The notes: a model not told the origin generated them from the letters alone. Shown: positions 16,706-25,745, counted from the stretch's first letter. The stretch: DNA of 64,000 nt from Streptomyces hygroscopicus (GCA_002021875.1 CP018627.1:9238001-9302000); one strand, 5' to 3'. Program-made: numbers and translations.

Positions 16706-17113
16706 GTGGCGGCCGAGATGACTCTGCGACGCGAAGCGTTCCTCGACCACGTGAAGGAACGCGGCGAGTACGGCACTGTGGAGGAAGCCGAGCGAGCGGC
16801 CCGCGTGGTGATCGCCCTGCTCGGCGCGCACCTGGTCGGCGAGGTCCGCGCCCTGCTCGCGGCACGCCTGCCGGAGGACTTCGCCCTGATCCTGCTCAAC
16901 CCGCTGCAGAGAGCCGAGCCGCTGCCGCCGGAGCGGTTCGTGCGGGCGACCGCGGCCTGGATCGAGGGTGCCACCGAGCAGACCGCGACGTGGGACGTCA
17001 GCGCCGTGCTGTCCACGGTCGCCGACACGGCCGGCGAGGACCTGATGGGGCAGATCCTGCTCCAGCACCCCGCTGGCTACGACCTGCACTTCGGCCGCCC
17101 CCAGCCCACCTGA
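16706..17113 (+). CDS. DUF2267 protein
   Basis: The 135-residue product fits DUF2267: an N-terminal FLDHVKERGEYGTVEEAERA, the helix AARVVIALLGAHLVGEVRAL, LAARLPEDFALILL, and a C-terminal VLSTVADTAGEDLMGQILLQ followed by a short beta end. The family consists of small helical proteins of unknown biochemical role, often next to stress proteins, as here beside Hsp20. GTG 16706 (or ATG 16718) follows AAGAAGAAGGGG. It lies 58 bp before a second DUF2267 gene and probably forms an operon with it. Confidence 0.85.
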   Translation: MAAEMTLRREAFLDHVKERGEYGTVEEAERAARVVIALLGAHLVGEVRALLAARLPEDFALILLNPLQRAEPLPPERFVRATAAWIEGATEQTATWDVSAVLSTVADTAGEDLMGQILLQHPAGYDLHFGRPQPT

Positions 17114-17171
17114 CCACCGGTGCCCCCACCGGCACCACCCAATCCTGACTCCACGAAAGGCACGCACCGCA

Positions 17172-17615
17172 GTGATCACCGACGTGCGCATACCGCTTGA
17201 GCAGCAGCAGCCGTACGGGACGGCGTATGAGCAGATGCTGGAGAAGGTCCGCTACGAAGGCGCCTACCCCACCCGTGAGAGGGCCGAGGAAGCCGTCCGC
17301 CTGGTCCTGGCGGGGTTGGGACGTCAGCTGACCGGCGACGAGCGCGTCGACCTGGCCGCCTGCCTGCCCGTGGAGGCCGCACGTGTCCTGACCGCGCAGA
17401 TCCCCGACACGCGGCCGCTGACCGGATGGGCCTTCGTCAAGGACCTCGCCGCCCGCTCCGGCGCCTCCCTGGCCACCACCCGCTGGGACACCGGCTCCGT
17501 CTTCTCGGCCGTCACCGCCCACGCCGACCCCGACCTCATCACCCGCATCCTCCAGCAACTCCCCACCGGCTACGCGCTGCTGTTCGGCCGCGCCCAACTC
17601 ACCCCGGCCGCGTAA
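17172..17615 (+). CDS. DUF2267 protein (second copy)
   Basis: A 147-residue paralogue of the upstream gene: YEQMLEKVRYEGAYPTRERA, EEAVRLVLAGLGRQLTGDER, VDLAACLPVEAARVL and the end VFSAVTAHADPDLITRILQQ. The two DUF2267 proteins may form a heteromeric pair, which is an inference. The gene starts at GTG 17172 after GAAAGGCACGC. A 35-bp hairpin (17754-17788) downstream likely ends the unit. Confidence 0.85.
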   Translation: MITDVRIPLEQQQPYGTAYEQMLEKVRYEGAYPTRERAEEAVRLVLAGLGRQLTGDERVDLAACLPVEAARVLTAQIPDTRPLTGWAFVKDLAARSGASLATTRWDTGSVFSAVTAHADPDLITRILQQLPTGYALLFGRAQLTPAA

Positions 17616-17753
17616 ACGGGCCGTATCCGGGCGACGCGCGCACGGGTCGTCAAGACCCCCTCGGCACCCGTGCCGTCGCCCCCGGTACGCACCGGCACCC
17701 GGGGCCGTAACAGGGGCCGCTCGTACTGATCCCCTCCGGCCGGGCTCGTAATG

Positions 17754-17788
17754 GTGAAGTCCCCGATCCGCGCGATCGGAGACTTCAC
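17754..17788 (+). terminator. Terminator hairpin after DUF2267 operon
   Basis: GTGAAGTC-C-CCGATC, a CGCGC loop, and GATCGG-A-GACTTCAC give a 14-bp stem with one mismatch, followed by CTTT. Confidence 0.7.
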
Positions 17789-17881
17789 CTTTGCTGGTCA
17801 CCGTCCCGGCCACACCAGCCATTCCTCGACGCGCTCCCCCGAACGAGCCAGGCGTACCACTGATGCGCGAGCTCGGGGAGA

Positions 17882-18490
17882 ATGGAGCGCTGGTTGGCCG
17901 GCGGAGCCGAGGAAGCCGGTCGGGACTGGACACGGCTGCCGATGCAGTGGCTGTCCGAGCACCAGCGGGCACGCAAGTACGACCGTGCCGATCTCTGCTG
18001 CGGCATGATCCCGCTGCTGGGCGGACAAGTCGTACGCCCCGCCTACCGGTGGCTGCTGCGGCAGCGACCTTCCCAACTGCTGGCGCACATCCGCAGCGTC
18101 CCCGCCGGTCTCACGGCGCTCAAGGACCAGTACACCGCCACCGGCCACGCCGGGGCCAACGACTGCAACAACGCGCTCAATCGCGTCACCTGGATCGTGA
18201 CCGCCAAGGGCGGCACCGTCCACGACGTCACCATCGGCGACTGCGTCGAGCTACAGCACGCCATCGGCGAGCATCAGACCAACGGCTACCAAGGCGAGCA
18301 CCTCTTCTACGCGCTCCTCGCGGGGCTCGGCGTCTTCGGCCCTGACGCCCCCCACGGCTGAAGACGGTCATGCTGCCAAGGCAGTTGACACCGGCAGCCC
18401 TGGTCGACCGGCACGGCATCACCTGCACCGCGATACGCGGCCTCCTGGTCGGCTACCTCACCGAGCGCGGTCATGCGGTGCGCCAGGTCG
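17882..18490 (+). pseudogene. Tyrosine recombinase N-terminal fragment
   Basis: The frame from ATG 17882 reads MERWLAGGAEEAGRDWTRLP, MQWLSEHQRARKYDRADLCC, GMIPLLGGQVVRPAYRWLLR and NDCNNALNRVTWIVTAKGGT. It resembles the N-terminal DNA-binding half of the site-specific integrases that in Streptomyces are found as a pair with a DUF6262 coiled-coil protein (a Tn554-like trio). A frameshift near 18350 moves to MLPRQLTPAALVDRHGITCT, and homology ends at ~18490 where IS5-type sequence begins. The catalytic R-H-R-Y region is absent. A DUF6262-like fragment at 30592-30888 may be debris of the same kind of element. Confidence 0.6.
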
Positions 18491-18960
18491 GTGCGGCGGC
18501 CCCGGTCGGCCGGCGCTGTATCATCGCGGTCATCGCCCAGTACACCCGCGACTCGGCGGTGCGGAGCTGGTACTCGTAGTCGCGCACCAGCTCCACGATC
18601 CACCGCTTGGCCTGGGGAACGAACCCGGTCTGCGCCGGATCGCGCTCCTCGGCCTCGACCTCGATGCCCACCTTCTCCCCGTGCGCGACCACGGCGTTCG
18701 TGAAGCTCTGGTCGACCAGAGCTTTCTTGACGGCGCCGGTGTCGTCGGCGACCTTCTCCAGCAGCGTGATGCCGACGGCGTTCTCGTGCGCCGTCGCGGC
18801 CGCGACGACCACCGCGATCACCAGCCCAGGACGTCAACGGCCAGGCCGCGCTTGGCCCGGTACCTTTTTGCCGCATCGCGCCTCGTCGTCTGCGCGGGGC
18901 ATCCCGACCGCGGCGTGCACGCTCTTGGTGTCGAGCACCACCAGGCTCGGGTCCGCCTTC
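18471..18960 (-). pseudogene. IS5-family transposase C-terminal fragment
   Basis: The minus strand reads LVVLDTKSVHAAVGMPRADD near 18890-18950, then after a small disruption VIAVVVAAATAHENAVGI. It ends VPQAKRWIVELVRDYEYQ and ESRVYWAMTAMIQRRPTG. This is the catalytic C-terminal half of an IS5-type DDE transposase. The segment between the DTKS motif and VIAVVV contains a stop, and the N-terminal half is absent at this spot. It truncates the tyrosine recombinase fragment at 18490. Confidence 0.7.
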
Positions 18961-19079
18961 CGGCGCGCCTTCAGGGCGCCATGCACCGCGCAGGCACTGG
19001 CCGTCCACCGCGATCGCCTGGCGCCGGCGTTGGACCGGATCGGCCCGGGCGGCAGCCTGGTCGCGGGCTCGCTGGGCGG

Positions 19080-19343
19080 CTATGGCCGCGGCTGGGTGAA
19101 CAACCCCTGTTCGGTCTCGACCAGAATCCCGCGCTCGACCAGCCGCTTGAGCTTCAGGCGGACGTTGTTGCTGTTGTTGGGCACGATCTCCACGTCCATC
19201 GCCTTGCACACCGCCCGCGCCCGCAGCGGGGTGTCGGCCGTAGCGAACACCGCCATGATCTGCTGGTAGACCGGATGGCCCGGCAGCTTCGCAGCCGGCG
19301 GCGCTGCCGGGGGCGGATCGGGCAGCTCCAGCAGCGCGATCAC
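19080..19343 (-). CDS. Small winged-helix-like ORF inside IS debris
   Basis: The 87-residue frame reads LPGHPVYQQIMAVFATADTP, LRARAVCKAMDVEIVPNNSN and NVRLKLKRLVERGILVETEQ. Two helices with a recognition-like LKLKRLVERG and a short wing suggest a small winged-helix fold. Its GTG start lies within the VLGLVIALL segment of an IS5 transposase, so the N-terminus is probably a fusion. Homologous segments occur beside transposases in Streptomyces, so I treat it as IS-associated. Function unknown. Confidence 0.45.
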   Translation of the reverse strand: MIALLELPDPPPAAPPAAKLPGHPVYQQIMAVFATADTPLRARAVCKAMDVEIVPNNSNNVRLKLKRLVERGILVETEQGLFTQPRP

Positions 19344-19716
19344 CAGACCCAGAACGTCAACTGCCAGGCCGCGCTTGCGGCCTGGCGCTTTTTTGCCGCA
19401 TCCCGCCCGGTGGTGACCGCGGGCACCCCGGCGGCGGCGTGCAGGCTCTGAGTGTCGAGCACCACCAGACTGGGGTCGGCCGTCCGCCCCCTCTAGTACT
19501 TCACCGCACCGGCAGGGGGCAGGTCGTGGGGGAGTAGTCCCACTGGCAGCCGGTGCGGGACTGGTACAGCAGGGCGTTGACGATCTCCCGCATGTCGTAG
19601 TTGCCCTGGTGGCCGTTGACGGAGCGATGCCGGGGCTGCCAGGCGGTGATCACGGGCTCGATCAGGGCCCAGCGCTCGTCGGACAAGTAGCTCTTGTAGG
19701 GCTGGCGCTCACTCAC
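19340..19716 (-). pseudogene. IS5-family transposase N-terminal fragment
   Basis: ATG 19716 opens MSERQPYKSYLSDERWALIE, then PVITAWQPRHRSVNGHQGNY and DMREIVNALLYQSRTGCQWD, the DUF4096 N-terminal region of IS5 transposases. A single-base insertion changes the expected YLPHDLPPAGAVKY into YSPTTCPLPVR and a stop at 19501. Past a deletion, the DTQSLHAAAGVPAVTTGRDA segment follows at 19340-19495. Together with 18471-18960 this shows at least two overlapping IS5 copies that recombined. Confidence 0.75.
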
Positions 19717-19924
19717 GGAGACACTCCAGCACGGTCAGGCTCTCTGGTCAGCGCTGATGCGGTGGTCCCACACGTTCCGGTAACGACAGATACGACATCA
19801 CGTCACATACCGCTCTCTCGGGGGCGCCCTGACTATTTTCGCTCGCTCCGCGTCACTCGCCTCGGAGGGGGAACCCGGAGATGAGCCCTGAGGGGGGAAC
19901 TTAACTCCCTAAGGAACCACTGTC

Positions 19925-20209
19925 ATGATCAAGAAGCTGCACGACATGGGCCTGCGCAGCGAGCACGCCTACACCGCCGCTGTCGCCTCCATCGGGCTCT
20001 CCATACTCACCTGGGCCGCCTCCCTGCGCGCCGAACCCGGTGCCGGGCTCGACCGTGCCGACCGCTGGGGCATCTACGTCGGCGAGTGGGCGCCCACATT
20101 CTTCGGCCTCGGCCTCGCCCTGTCGCACTACGAGCAGGAAGAAGGCTCGCTGATGGGAGAGGCGCACACGAATGGAGAGCGGAAGCGGCAGATGACAGGC
20201 ACTGCGTAG
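19925..20209 (+). CDS. Small membrane protein, two helices
   Basis: The 94-residue product has a hydrophobic helix (YTAAVASIGLSILTWAASL, ~20-38) and a second one (WGIYVGEWAPTFFGLGLALS, ~48-67), then a charged cytoplasmic-type tail (HYEQEEGSLMGEAHTNGERK). ATG 19925 follows CTAAGGAAC. Third codon positions are strongly G/C, supporting a real gene. No family name is recognised; similar short membrane proteins are common in Streptomyces. It stands alone between IS5 debris and a gene-poor stretch. Confidence 0.6.
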   Translation: MIKKLHDMGLRSEHAYTAAVASIGLSILTWAASLRAEPGAGLDRADRWGIYVGEWAPTFFGLGLALSHYEQEEGSLMGEAHTNGERKRQMTGTA

Positions 20210-20600
20210 CAGGGCCCCTCGGCTACACCAGAGCCAAGGCGGCAGGAGGCCGGTCACCGCGGCGACAACGTGTGGCCGACATGAAGCGGCGACCTCGGAC
20301 GCACCGGACAGCACAGGCATCCCCCTCCGGCCCGGCCCGTCGGCCACGGCAGCAGCTGCCCCGAACCGGTCGGTGTTCTCCGAGACGCCGGCGGCGATGA
20401 TATACACCGCTAGGAGCAGACCGGGGGCATCGCCGCCGGTGACGCCGATGTGGTGGCGCCTATGGTCTTCCGCAATCAGCGAGGCTCTGCCACAAACTGT
20501 CCGTGGAGGGGCTGCTCACGTTGGGCGTCAACGGCGGCCGGCCCGCACGGCCGTCAGCCGAGCGGCTCATGCTGTGGCGGGCGTTCAGGCGTCGAGGGTG
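20210..20600. other. Gene-poor stretch
   Basis: About 390 bp with overlapping short frames on both strands but no motif that I recognise. I see nothing that can be supported as a gene. Confidence 0.4.
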
Positions 20601-20741
20601 TCAGTGGTGTCCGTGGGCGGTGTCCGAAGCGTCCCCGAAGAGCCGCGCCACGGCGCGGAAGGGCAGGGTGACGACGGTGGCGATGGCGCCACCAACGGAC
20701 CGGAAGACATCTGCCAATGCGCGGAGTATGAGGGCCTCCAT
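20601..20741 (-). CDS. 46-aa LPFRA-type small protein
   Basis: ATG 20741 to TGA 20601-20603 encodes MEALILRALADVFRSVGGAI then ATVVTLPFRAVARLFGDASD and a His-rich tail. The LPFRA-ARLF-GAS core resembles a short conserved Streptomyces protein that is often unannotated. It is amphipathic: a hydrophobic helix followed by a basic/hydrophobic segment, consistent with membrane association. It lies divergent from the FAD/Rieske gene that starts 330 bp away. Bases 20742-21071 between them hold no recognised gene. Confidence 0.5.
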   Translation of the reverse strand: MEALILRALADVFRSVGGAIATVVTLPFRAVARLFGDASDTAHGHH

Positions 20742-21071
20742 TGTGGTCGGAACCGCTCACCATGCGGTGGCCACGGCTGCGGCTGGCACAGCTTGTCACC
20801 GCCCGAGTTCCCGGGCGATGGCCGAGGAGACGGGCCATGCCTCCGGGGAGGGTCCGCCGCCGTGCTCGTGGCCGAAGTGATCTTTGCACCCACCGGCAGA
20901 CGGGCCGTACCCATGGCCTCGACACGGTGATCGAAAGCTGGCCGATATGCGGCGTGACGTGCAGCAACGACGTTTCGAACGGTACACCGCTCTGGAGCGG
21001 TAGCCGATCGATATGGGGGCACCCGGATCGGGACCGCAAGCCACAGGAGCAGAGCGGGAGAGGAGCTGGCG

Positions 21072-22661
21072 ATGACGAGTCTTCCCACCGGGTACGCGCC
21101 CTCGTCGTACTGGATGTCATCGGCACCGGGACCGTCCCACCCGGCCCTGGATCCCGGCGGGGAAGGCAGCGCTCCTGATGTCGAGGTCGCCGTGGTCGGC
21201 GGGGGCATTGCGGGTATCTGCACGGCCTGGGAACTGGCCCGTGCCGGGCGCCGGGTGGCATTGGTGGAAGCGGCCCGGCTGGCCGCCGGGATTACGGGGC
21301 ACACGACAGCCAAGCTCTCCGCCTTCCAGGGCCTGGCGTACCAGGAGATCCGTGGCGTGCGCGGGGAGGAGGCCGCCCGGCTCTATGCCAGGTCACAGGC
21401 CGACGCCGTGGACCGGGTACGGCAGGTGGCTGACGAGCTGGGAATCGACTGCGATCTGGAGGAGTGCCCCGCCTTCACCTATGCCGAAGGCGAGCAGGCC
21501 CTGGAGCAGGTGCGGGCCGAGGCGGAGGCCGCGTCGTCGGCCGGGCTGGACGCCTCGTTCACGACCGGGACCGATCTGCCCTTCCCGGTCGCGGGAGCGA
21601 TAGAGGTGGCGGGGCAGGCGCAGTTCCACCCCCGGAAATACCTGCTGGCGCTGGTGGAGGACCTGGTCGCGCGAGGCGGCCTGGTCTTCGAGCACTCGCG
21701 CGTGGTGAGCCTCAACGAGGGCCATCCGTGCCGCCTGACCACCGACCGCGGAGCGCGGTTGCGGGCCCGCGACGTGGTGGTGGCGACGGCCTACCCGATC
21801 TTCGACCGGGCCTTGCTCTTTCCCCGTCTGGAAGTGAAGCGGGAGCTGGTCGTCGCAGCCGTGCTCCCCTCCGACCGTGCTCCGCACGGCATGTATCTCA
21901 CGCCCGAGAACGGCACCCGCTCGGTGCGCACCGCGCCGTACCGGCCTGGGCAGCGGTTGCTCATCGTCACCGGGGAGAAGTTCACCCCCGGTGTCGGTGG
22001 CGTCGAGCAGCGCTACGCGCGGCTGATCGACTGGACGCACGACCGTTTTCCCGGCGCCGAACCTGCCTTCCGCTGGGCGGCGCAGGACAACTGGACCACC
22101 GATCACGTGCCCTATGTGGGCCCGCTGCACCCCGCCTCCCGCCATGCCTTCGTGGCCACGGGGTTCGCCGGGTGGGGCATGACCGGCGGCGTGCTGACCG
22201 GCAGGCTGCTGGCCGGGCGGCTCACGGGGCGGCCGGTGCCGTGGGAGGGTCTGTACGATCCGCGGCGGCTGAATCCGGTACGCGAGGCACCCGCACTGCT
22301 GAAGGTTCAGGCCACTGTCGCACGCCATTTCATCGGCGACCGGCTGTCCGGGGACGGCACCGACGCGGTACGGGACATCCCGCCCGGTGGCGGGGCGGTC
22401 GTCCGCCTCGGCGGGCGGCAGCGGGCGGTCCACCGTGATGAGGGGGGTGAGTTGCACACGCTGTCGGCCTGCTGCACTCACCTGGGCTGCCTGGTGCGGT
22501 TCAACGACGCCGAGCGGACCTGGGAATGCCCCTGTCATGGCTCGCGGTTCGCCATCGACGGCAGTGTGCTTCAGGGCCCGGCGGTGCGCCCGCTGAAATG
22601 GATCGGGGACCCCGGGCCCGGGGGGCGCGAGCCCGGGGACGACATGGAAGACACGGGTTGA
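21072..22661 (+). CDS. FAD-dependent oxidoreductase with Rieske domain
   Basis: The 529-residue protein has an N-terminal DAO-type FAD domain with VVGGGIAGICTAWELARAGR (residues ~41-60) and KLSAFQGL, and a C-terminal Rieske [2Fe-2S] domain. The cluster ligands are CTHLGC (Cys and His) and CPCHGSRF (Cys and His) within the last ~80 residues. NWTTDHVPYVGPL and the FAGWGMTGGVLTG region complete the FAD site. Family role: soluble oxidoreductases of unknown substrate that couple amine- or amino-acid-oxidase-like FAD chemistry to a Rieske electron acceptor. ATG 21072 follows GAGAGGAG. No operon partner is evident. Confidence 0.88.
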   Translation: MTSLPTGYAPSSYWMSSAPGPSHPALDPGGEGSAPDVEVAVVGGGIAGICTAWELARAGRRVALVEAARLAAGITGHTTAKLSAFQGLAYQEIRGVRGEEAARLYARSQADAVDRVRQVADELGIDCDLEECPAFTYAEGEQALEQVRAEAEAASSAGLDASFTTGTDLPFPVAGAIEVAGQAQFHPRKYLLALVEDLVARGGLVFEHSRVVSLNEGHPCRLTTDRGARLRARDVVVATAYPIFDRALLFPRLEVKRELVVAAVLPSDRAPHGMYLTPENGTRSVRTAPYRPGQRLLIVTGEKFTPGVGGVEQRYARLIDWTHDRFPGAEPAFRWAAQDNWTTDHVPYVGPLHPASRHAFVATGFAGWGMTGGVLTGRLLAGRLTGRPVPWEGLYDPRRLNPVREAPALLKVQATVARHFIGDRLSGDGTDAVRDIPPGGGAVVRLGGRQRAVHRDEGGELHTLSACCTHLGCLVRFNDAERTWECPCHGSRFAIDGSVLQGPAVRPLKWIGDPGPGGREPGDDMEDTG

Positions 22662-22722
22662 GTTCTGCTCCGCCCTCCGGAACCCTGTCCCGTCCGCTCA
22701 CCTGTGCGGAATCCGTGTCAGG

Positions 22723-23066
22723 CCGGCGGTCTGCCACTGAGCATGGGGGTGGTGCTGAGCCATTCGCCGAACAGGACGGTGGCATCGTCCTGCGGTTCTC
22801 CACCGTGGGGTACACCGCTCTGGCGCGGCAGCAGCGGCTTGACCTTCGCCTTCCGCCGCGCGAGCGCGGTCAGCTTCTTCACCGCCGCCAGCACCCGCTG
22901 GCTCCAGGACGCCGGCCTCAGCGCCCACGACTCCCGAGCAGGGACAGGAACGGGCGCACGGCGTTGTATCGGGTGGCCAGCAGGCGCCGCACCTCCGCCT
23001 CGGCCTCCTCGTCCGCGGGCCCGAGCAGCTCCCCCAGCGTGGAGGCGGCCATGACCCTGTGGGTGC
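22723..23066 (-). pseudogene. Tn3-family transposase internal fragment
   Basis: The minus strand reads MAASTLGELLGPADEEAEAE then VRRLLATRYNAVRPFLSLLG. After a frameshift near 22950 it continues SQRVLAAVKKLTALARRKAK and VKPLLPRQ. This matches the N-terminal to central part of Tn3-type TnpA proteins (VRPFL-LLG then QRVLAAV-LP-LARRK-K-RPLLP). Both ends are lost. A C-terminal TnpA fragment of the same family lies at 54540-54800. The call rests on pattern memory and is moderate. Confidence 0.5.
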
Positions 23067-23082
23067 CGGAAACTGTGTCCCC

Positions 23083-23708
23083 CTATGCGACCTGCGCGTA
23101 TTCGTGGATGAGGCCGCCGAGTCGATCGCGTCGAGAGAGGGGAGTGTTGTCCGTGGCGGTGGGCGGATCGGGGTTGGTGAGTCGGTCTGGTGCCCGTTGT
23201 CCGAGGGATCGGTGCGGCCGGTGTCCGTTGTAGTGCTTCGCGTACTCGCCGATGACGAGGTGGAGGTGGCGCTGGCCGGTGGTCAGGATGTGGTCGGTTG
23301 CCTTGCGTCGGCATGATCCGATCCAGCGTTCGGCGATGGCGTTCATCCGTGGCACTGCGGGCAGGGTGGGTATCACGCGTATGTCGGCCGCTTGGAAGAC
23401 GGCGTCGAAGCTGTCGGTGAAGTACGTGCCGCGGTCCCGGATAAGGAACCTGATCGACTCTGCACGGTCCCCGAGGTCCATGAGGTAGTTCCGTGCTTGC
23501 TGGGTGATCCAGGGGCTGGTCGGGTTACGCGTGGCGCCGGCGATGTGCACGTGTCGGGTGCTGTGGTCGATGAAGAAGAGCACGAACCAGCGTCGTAGGA
23601 AGACCGTGTCGATGTGGAAGAGGTCGGTGGCCACGATCGCGGCCTGCGCTTTGGGGAAGGCGGCCCAGGACTGGTCCGTGCGCTGGGGCGCGGGGTTGAT
23701 CCCGGGCT
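23083..23708 (-). pseudogene. Integrase-core transposase 3' part
   Basis: The minus-strand frame gives the full catalytic core: TDLFHIDTVFLRRWFVLFFI (first Asp), IRFLIRDRGTYFTDSFDAVF (second Asp) and VPRMNAIAERWIGSCRRKAT (Glu), then NGHRPHRSLGQRAP and the end SRRDRLGGLIHEYAQVA. The N-terminal HTH half is missing: at ~23708 the frame (GINPAPQRT) runs directly into an oppositely oriented fragment of another transposase. Its relative at 43308-44035 has the N-terminal part but lacks the middle of the core. Confidence 0.75.
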
Positions 23709-24346
23709 TCTGTACCACCTGCCCAAAGACAGACTGCGGCACCTTCTGCTGCTGGTCCGCCCCGAGACGGTCCTGCGCTGGCATCGTGGCCCGCTCAGGC
23801 GGCGCAATGCCGCAATCTGCGTACCCAAGGCGGACGCCCCCGTACCATCCGCTCGATCCGCGCCCTGGTCCTGCGCCTGGCCAGGGAGAATGCTCGTGGG
23901 GATATCGCCGGATTCACGGCGAACTCGCCGCGCTGGGGATCAAGGTCGCCCCTCAACCGTCTGGGAGATCCTCCGCCGGCACGGCACCCCACCCGCACCC
24001 GAACGGCGGAGCACCACCTGGGCCGACTTCCTCCGCAGCCCGGCCGAGGCCGTTCTTGCCTGCGATCTTTTCGAAGTCCGCACTTTGACGGGGGCGCGCC
24101 TGTACGTCTTCGCCGTCATCGAGCACACCACCAGGCGCATCCGGATCCTCGGCGCCACCGCACACCCCACCGCAGAGTGGATCGTGCAACTCGGACGCAA
24201 CCTCCTCGTGGCCCTCGAGGACGCTGGCAACAGGGCAAAGTTCCTGATCCGCGGCCGCGACTCGAAGTTCACAGCCGCCTTCGACGCCCTGATGACCGAT
24301 GCCGGCGTGAAGGTCGTCACCACCGGCATTCGGATACCCCGGATGA
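23708..24346 (+). pseudogene. Integrase-core transposase fragment (plus strand)
   Basis: The same family as the IS at 9.8-11 kb. LPKDRLRHLLLLVRPETVLR and WHR are followed by frameshifts near 23840 and 23950, then [60 protein letters not shown] and GIRIPRMN. Homology breaks at 24346, just before the catalytic Glu. The first ~35 residues are also absent. It is fused head-on to the minus-strand core fragment at 23708. Confidence 0.75.
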
Positions 24347-24496
24347 ACTCCCGAAGCCCAACGGGCCGGACCGAGCGCTGCTCGCCGCACTCGCGCGGCT
24401 CCTACCCCATACCCGCGCAGCCACGCCTGTCGGCGCAGCACCTCGACCTCGTGCCGGAGGATGAGTATCTCGGCGTTGCGAGCCGTGGTGTCTGAA
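24347..24496 (-). pseudogene. Rearranged transposase N-terminal scraps
   Basis: The minus strand reads TTARNAEILILRHEVEVLRR near 24430-24490, the start of an IS of the 26.1/29.7 kb type. The plus strand of the adjacent 24360-24410 reads GPDRALLAALARLLP, which belongs a few residues further on in the same protein. The two pieces are therefore inverted relative to each other, indicating local rearrangement. Confidence 0.5.
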
Positions 24497-25379
24497 GTTC
24501 ATCCGGCCCGATTGCGGTTGAGCAGTCGGTTCGCCGTCCTACGGCAGTGAGTTGGGTTCCATGTCGTGCCGCTCCTCTCATGACGAGACGGCCGATGCCC
24601 AACTCTACGAGCACGTCGATCGCCTCCAAGGGGCGGCCGACTTCGTCTGCCCGGTGCTTGTGTCCCGGCGCGCGGCGCGTTAACCGCTCGAGGTCCCGGC
24701 TGTGGAGCGTGCCTGGCCGATCATCCACGCAGTCGGGCGGGGAAGCTGTGGGGTTCGCGGTATCAAGGCCGGCGCAACGGCGCTGGTCAAAGCGGGTGTC
24801 CCCGGCTGGAGTGGGGCCACCGCACGCCCTTCTGTGATCGAGGACGACTATCTCTCTGACTGGCACGCGGAAATCTGTGTCGGCCGGAGTAGACATTGGG
24901 CGGTGGTGTGGTTATGGTTTCTCTCGTAGCCGAGATCAAGCAGGGCCCGGCAGAGACGAACTGCCGGGCAGCAGTACCCGCGGGTGCAGTTCGTAGGACG
25001 GTGCGGTGGTGGAGTTTCGAAGCCAGAGTTGTTGCAGGACGGCGACGAGGCTGACGACCGGACCGGGTGGCCCGCAGTGATCAGGGGCCGCCGTGAGCAG
25101 TACCGCAGTAGCAGTTCAGTAAGCGCGGTTCGCAGTACCAGCAGTACGTAGTTCCCGTTTGGTAAGTAGTTCATCCAGAGGGAAAGAACGGAGGAGCCCC
25201 GCGCCATCAGGATCGCCCGGGCGGAAGTCTTGAGCCCGGGTACCGCAGGACATCGATAGTGAGGTGGTCTTCGGTCAAGCAACCGCGATCCCCGCACCCC
25301 CGACAGCATTCAGGTCGGGTCTGCGGAAACAGAAGGCCGGCGCAGTACCAGGGTCGGCAGATGGTGTAGCAGTTCCTTC
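24497..25379. other. Gene-poor stretch with repeated GCAGTACC/GCAGTTC words
   Basis: About 880 bp without a recognisable gene; frames here lack the G/C third-position bias of neighbours. The octamer GCAGTACC occurs at 24971, 25097, 25132 and 25342 (with a variant GCAGTACG at 25141), and GCAGTTC at 24986, 25111 and 25369, all on the plus strand. These could be iteron-like or regulatory words, or remains of a short repetitive sequence. Confidence 0.4.
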
Positions 25380-25411
25380 GGGGCTCTGGTGCCATATGGC
25401 ACCAGAGCCCC
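25380..25411. promoter_or_regulatory. Perfect 32-bp palindrome upstream of MerR-like gene
   Basis: GGGGCTCTGGTGCCAT at 25380-25395 is followed immediately by its exact reverse complement to 25411, with CATATG at the centre. It ends 26 bp before the start of the MerR-like gene. It may be an operator for a dimeric regulator or a hairpin in the 5' leader. Confidence 0.75.
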
Positions 25412-25436
25412 TCCACGCGTTCCACAGAGAGGTGCG

Positions 25437-25745
25437 ATGACAGCAGAGGACTCGTACAGCCGTCTCGACGACGACTACCCCGCCTACACCATGGGCCGGG
25501 CCGCCGAGATGCTCGGCACCACCCAGGGCTTCCTCCGCGCCGTCGGGGAAGCCCGCCTGATCACCCCGCTCCGCTCCGAGGGCGGCCACCGCCGCTACTC
25601 CCGCTACCAGCTGCGCATCGCGGCCCGCGCGCGTGAGCTCGTCAACCAGGGCACCCCCATCGAGGCCGCCTGCCGCATCATCATCCTCGAAGACCAGCTC
25701 GAAGAAGCCCAGCGCATCAACGCCGAATACCGCCGCGGACTGTAG
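25437..25745 (+). CDS. MerR/BldC-like regulator
   Basis: The 102-residue protein has a MerR-type winged helix: YTMGRAAEMLGTTQGFLRAV, then GEARLITPLRSEGGHRRYSR (the R-GGHRRYS wing), followed by AARARELVNQGTPIEAACRI. A short helix (DQLEEAQRINAEYRR) ends it, with no ligand-binding domain. It is probably a single-domain DNA-binding regulator that dimerises through the C-terminal helix. ATG 25437 has GAGAGGTG just upstream. A cold-shock gene remnant follows on the same strand, a pairing seen in Streptomyces. The perfect palindrome just upstream is a candidate autoregulatory site. Confidence 0.85.
   Translation: MTAEDSYSRLDDDYPAYTMGRAAEMLGTTQGFLRAVGEARLITPLRSEGGHRRYSRYQLRIAARARELVNQGTPIEAACRIIILEDQLEEAQRINAEYRRGL

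Noticed and set aside
24402..24896. A 164-codon minus-strand frame
   Set aside because: It lacks G/C third-position bias and starts inside rearranged IS debris; not supported as a gene.
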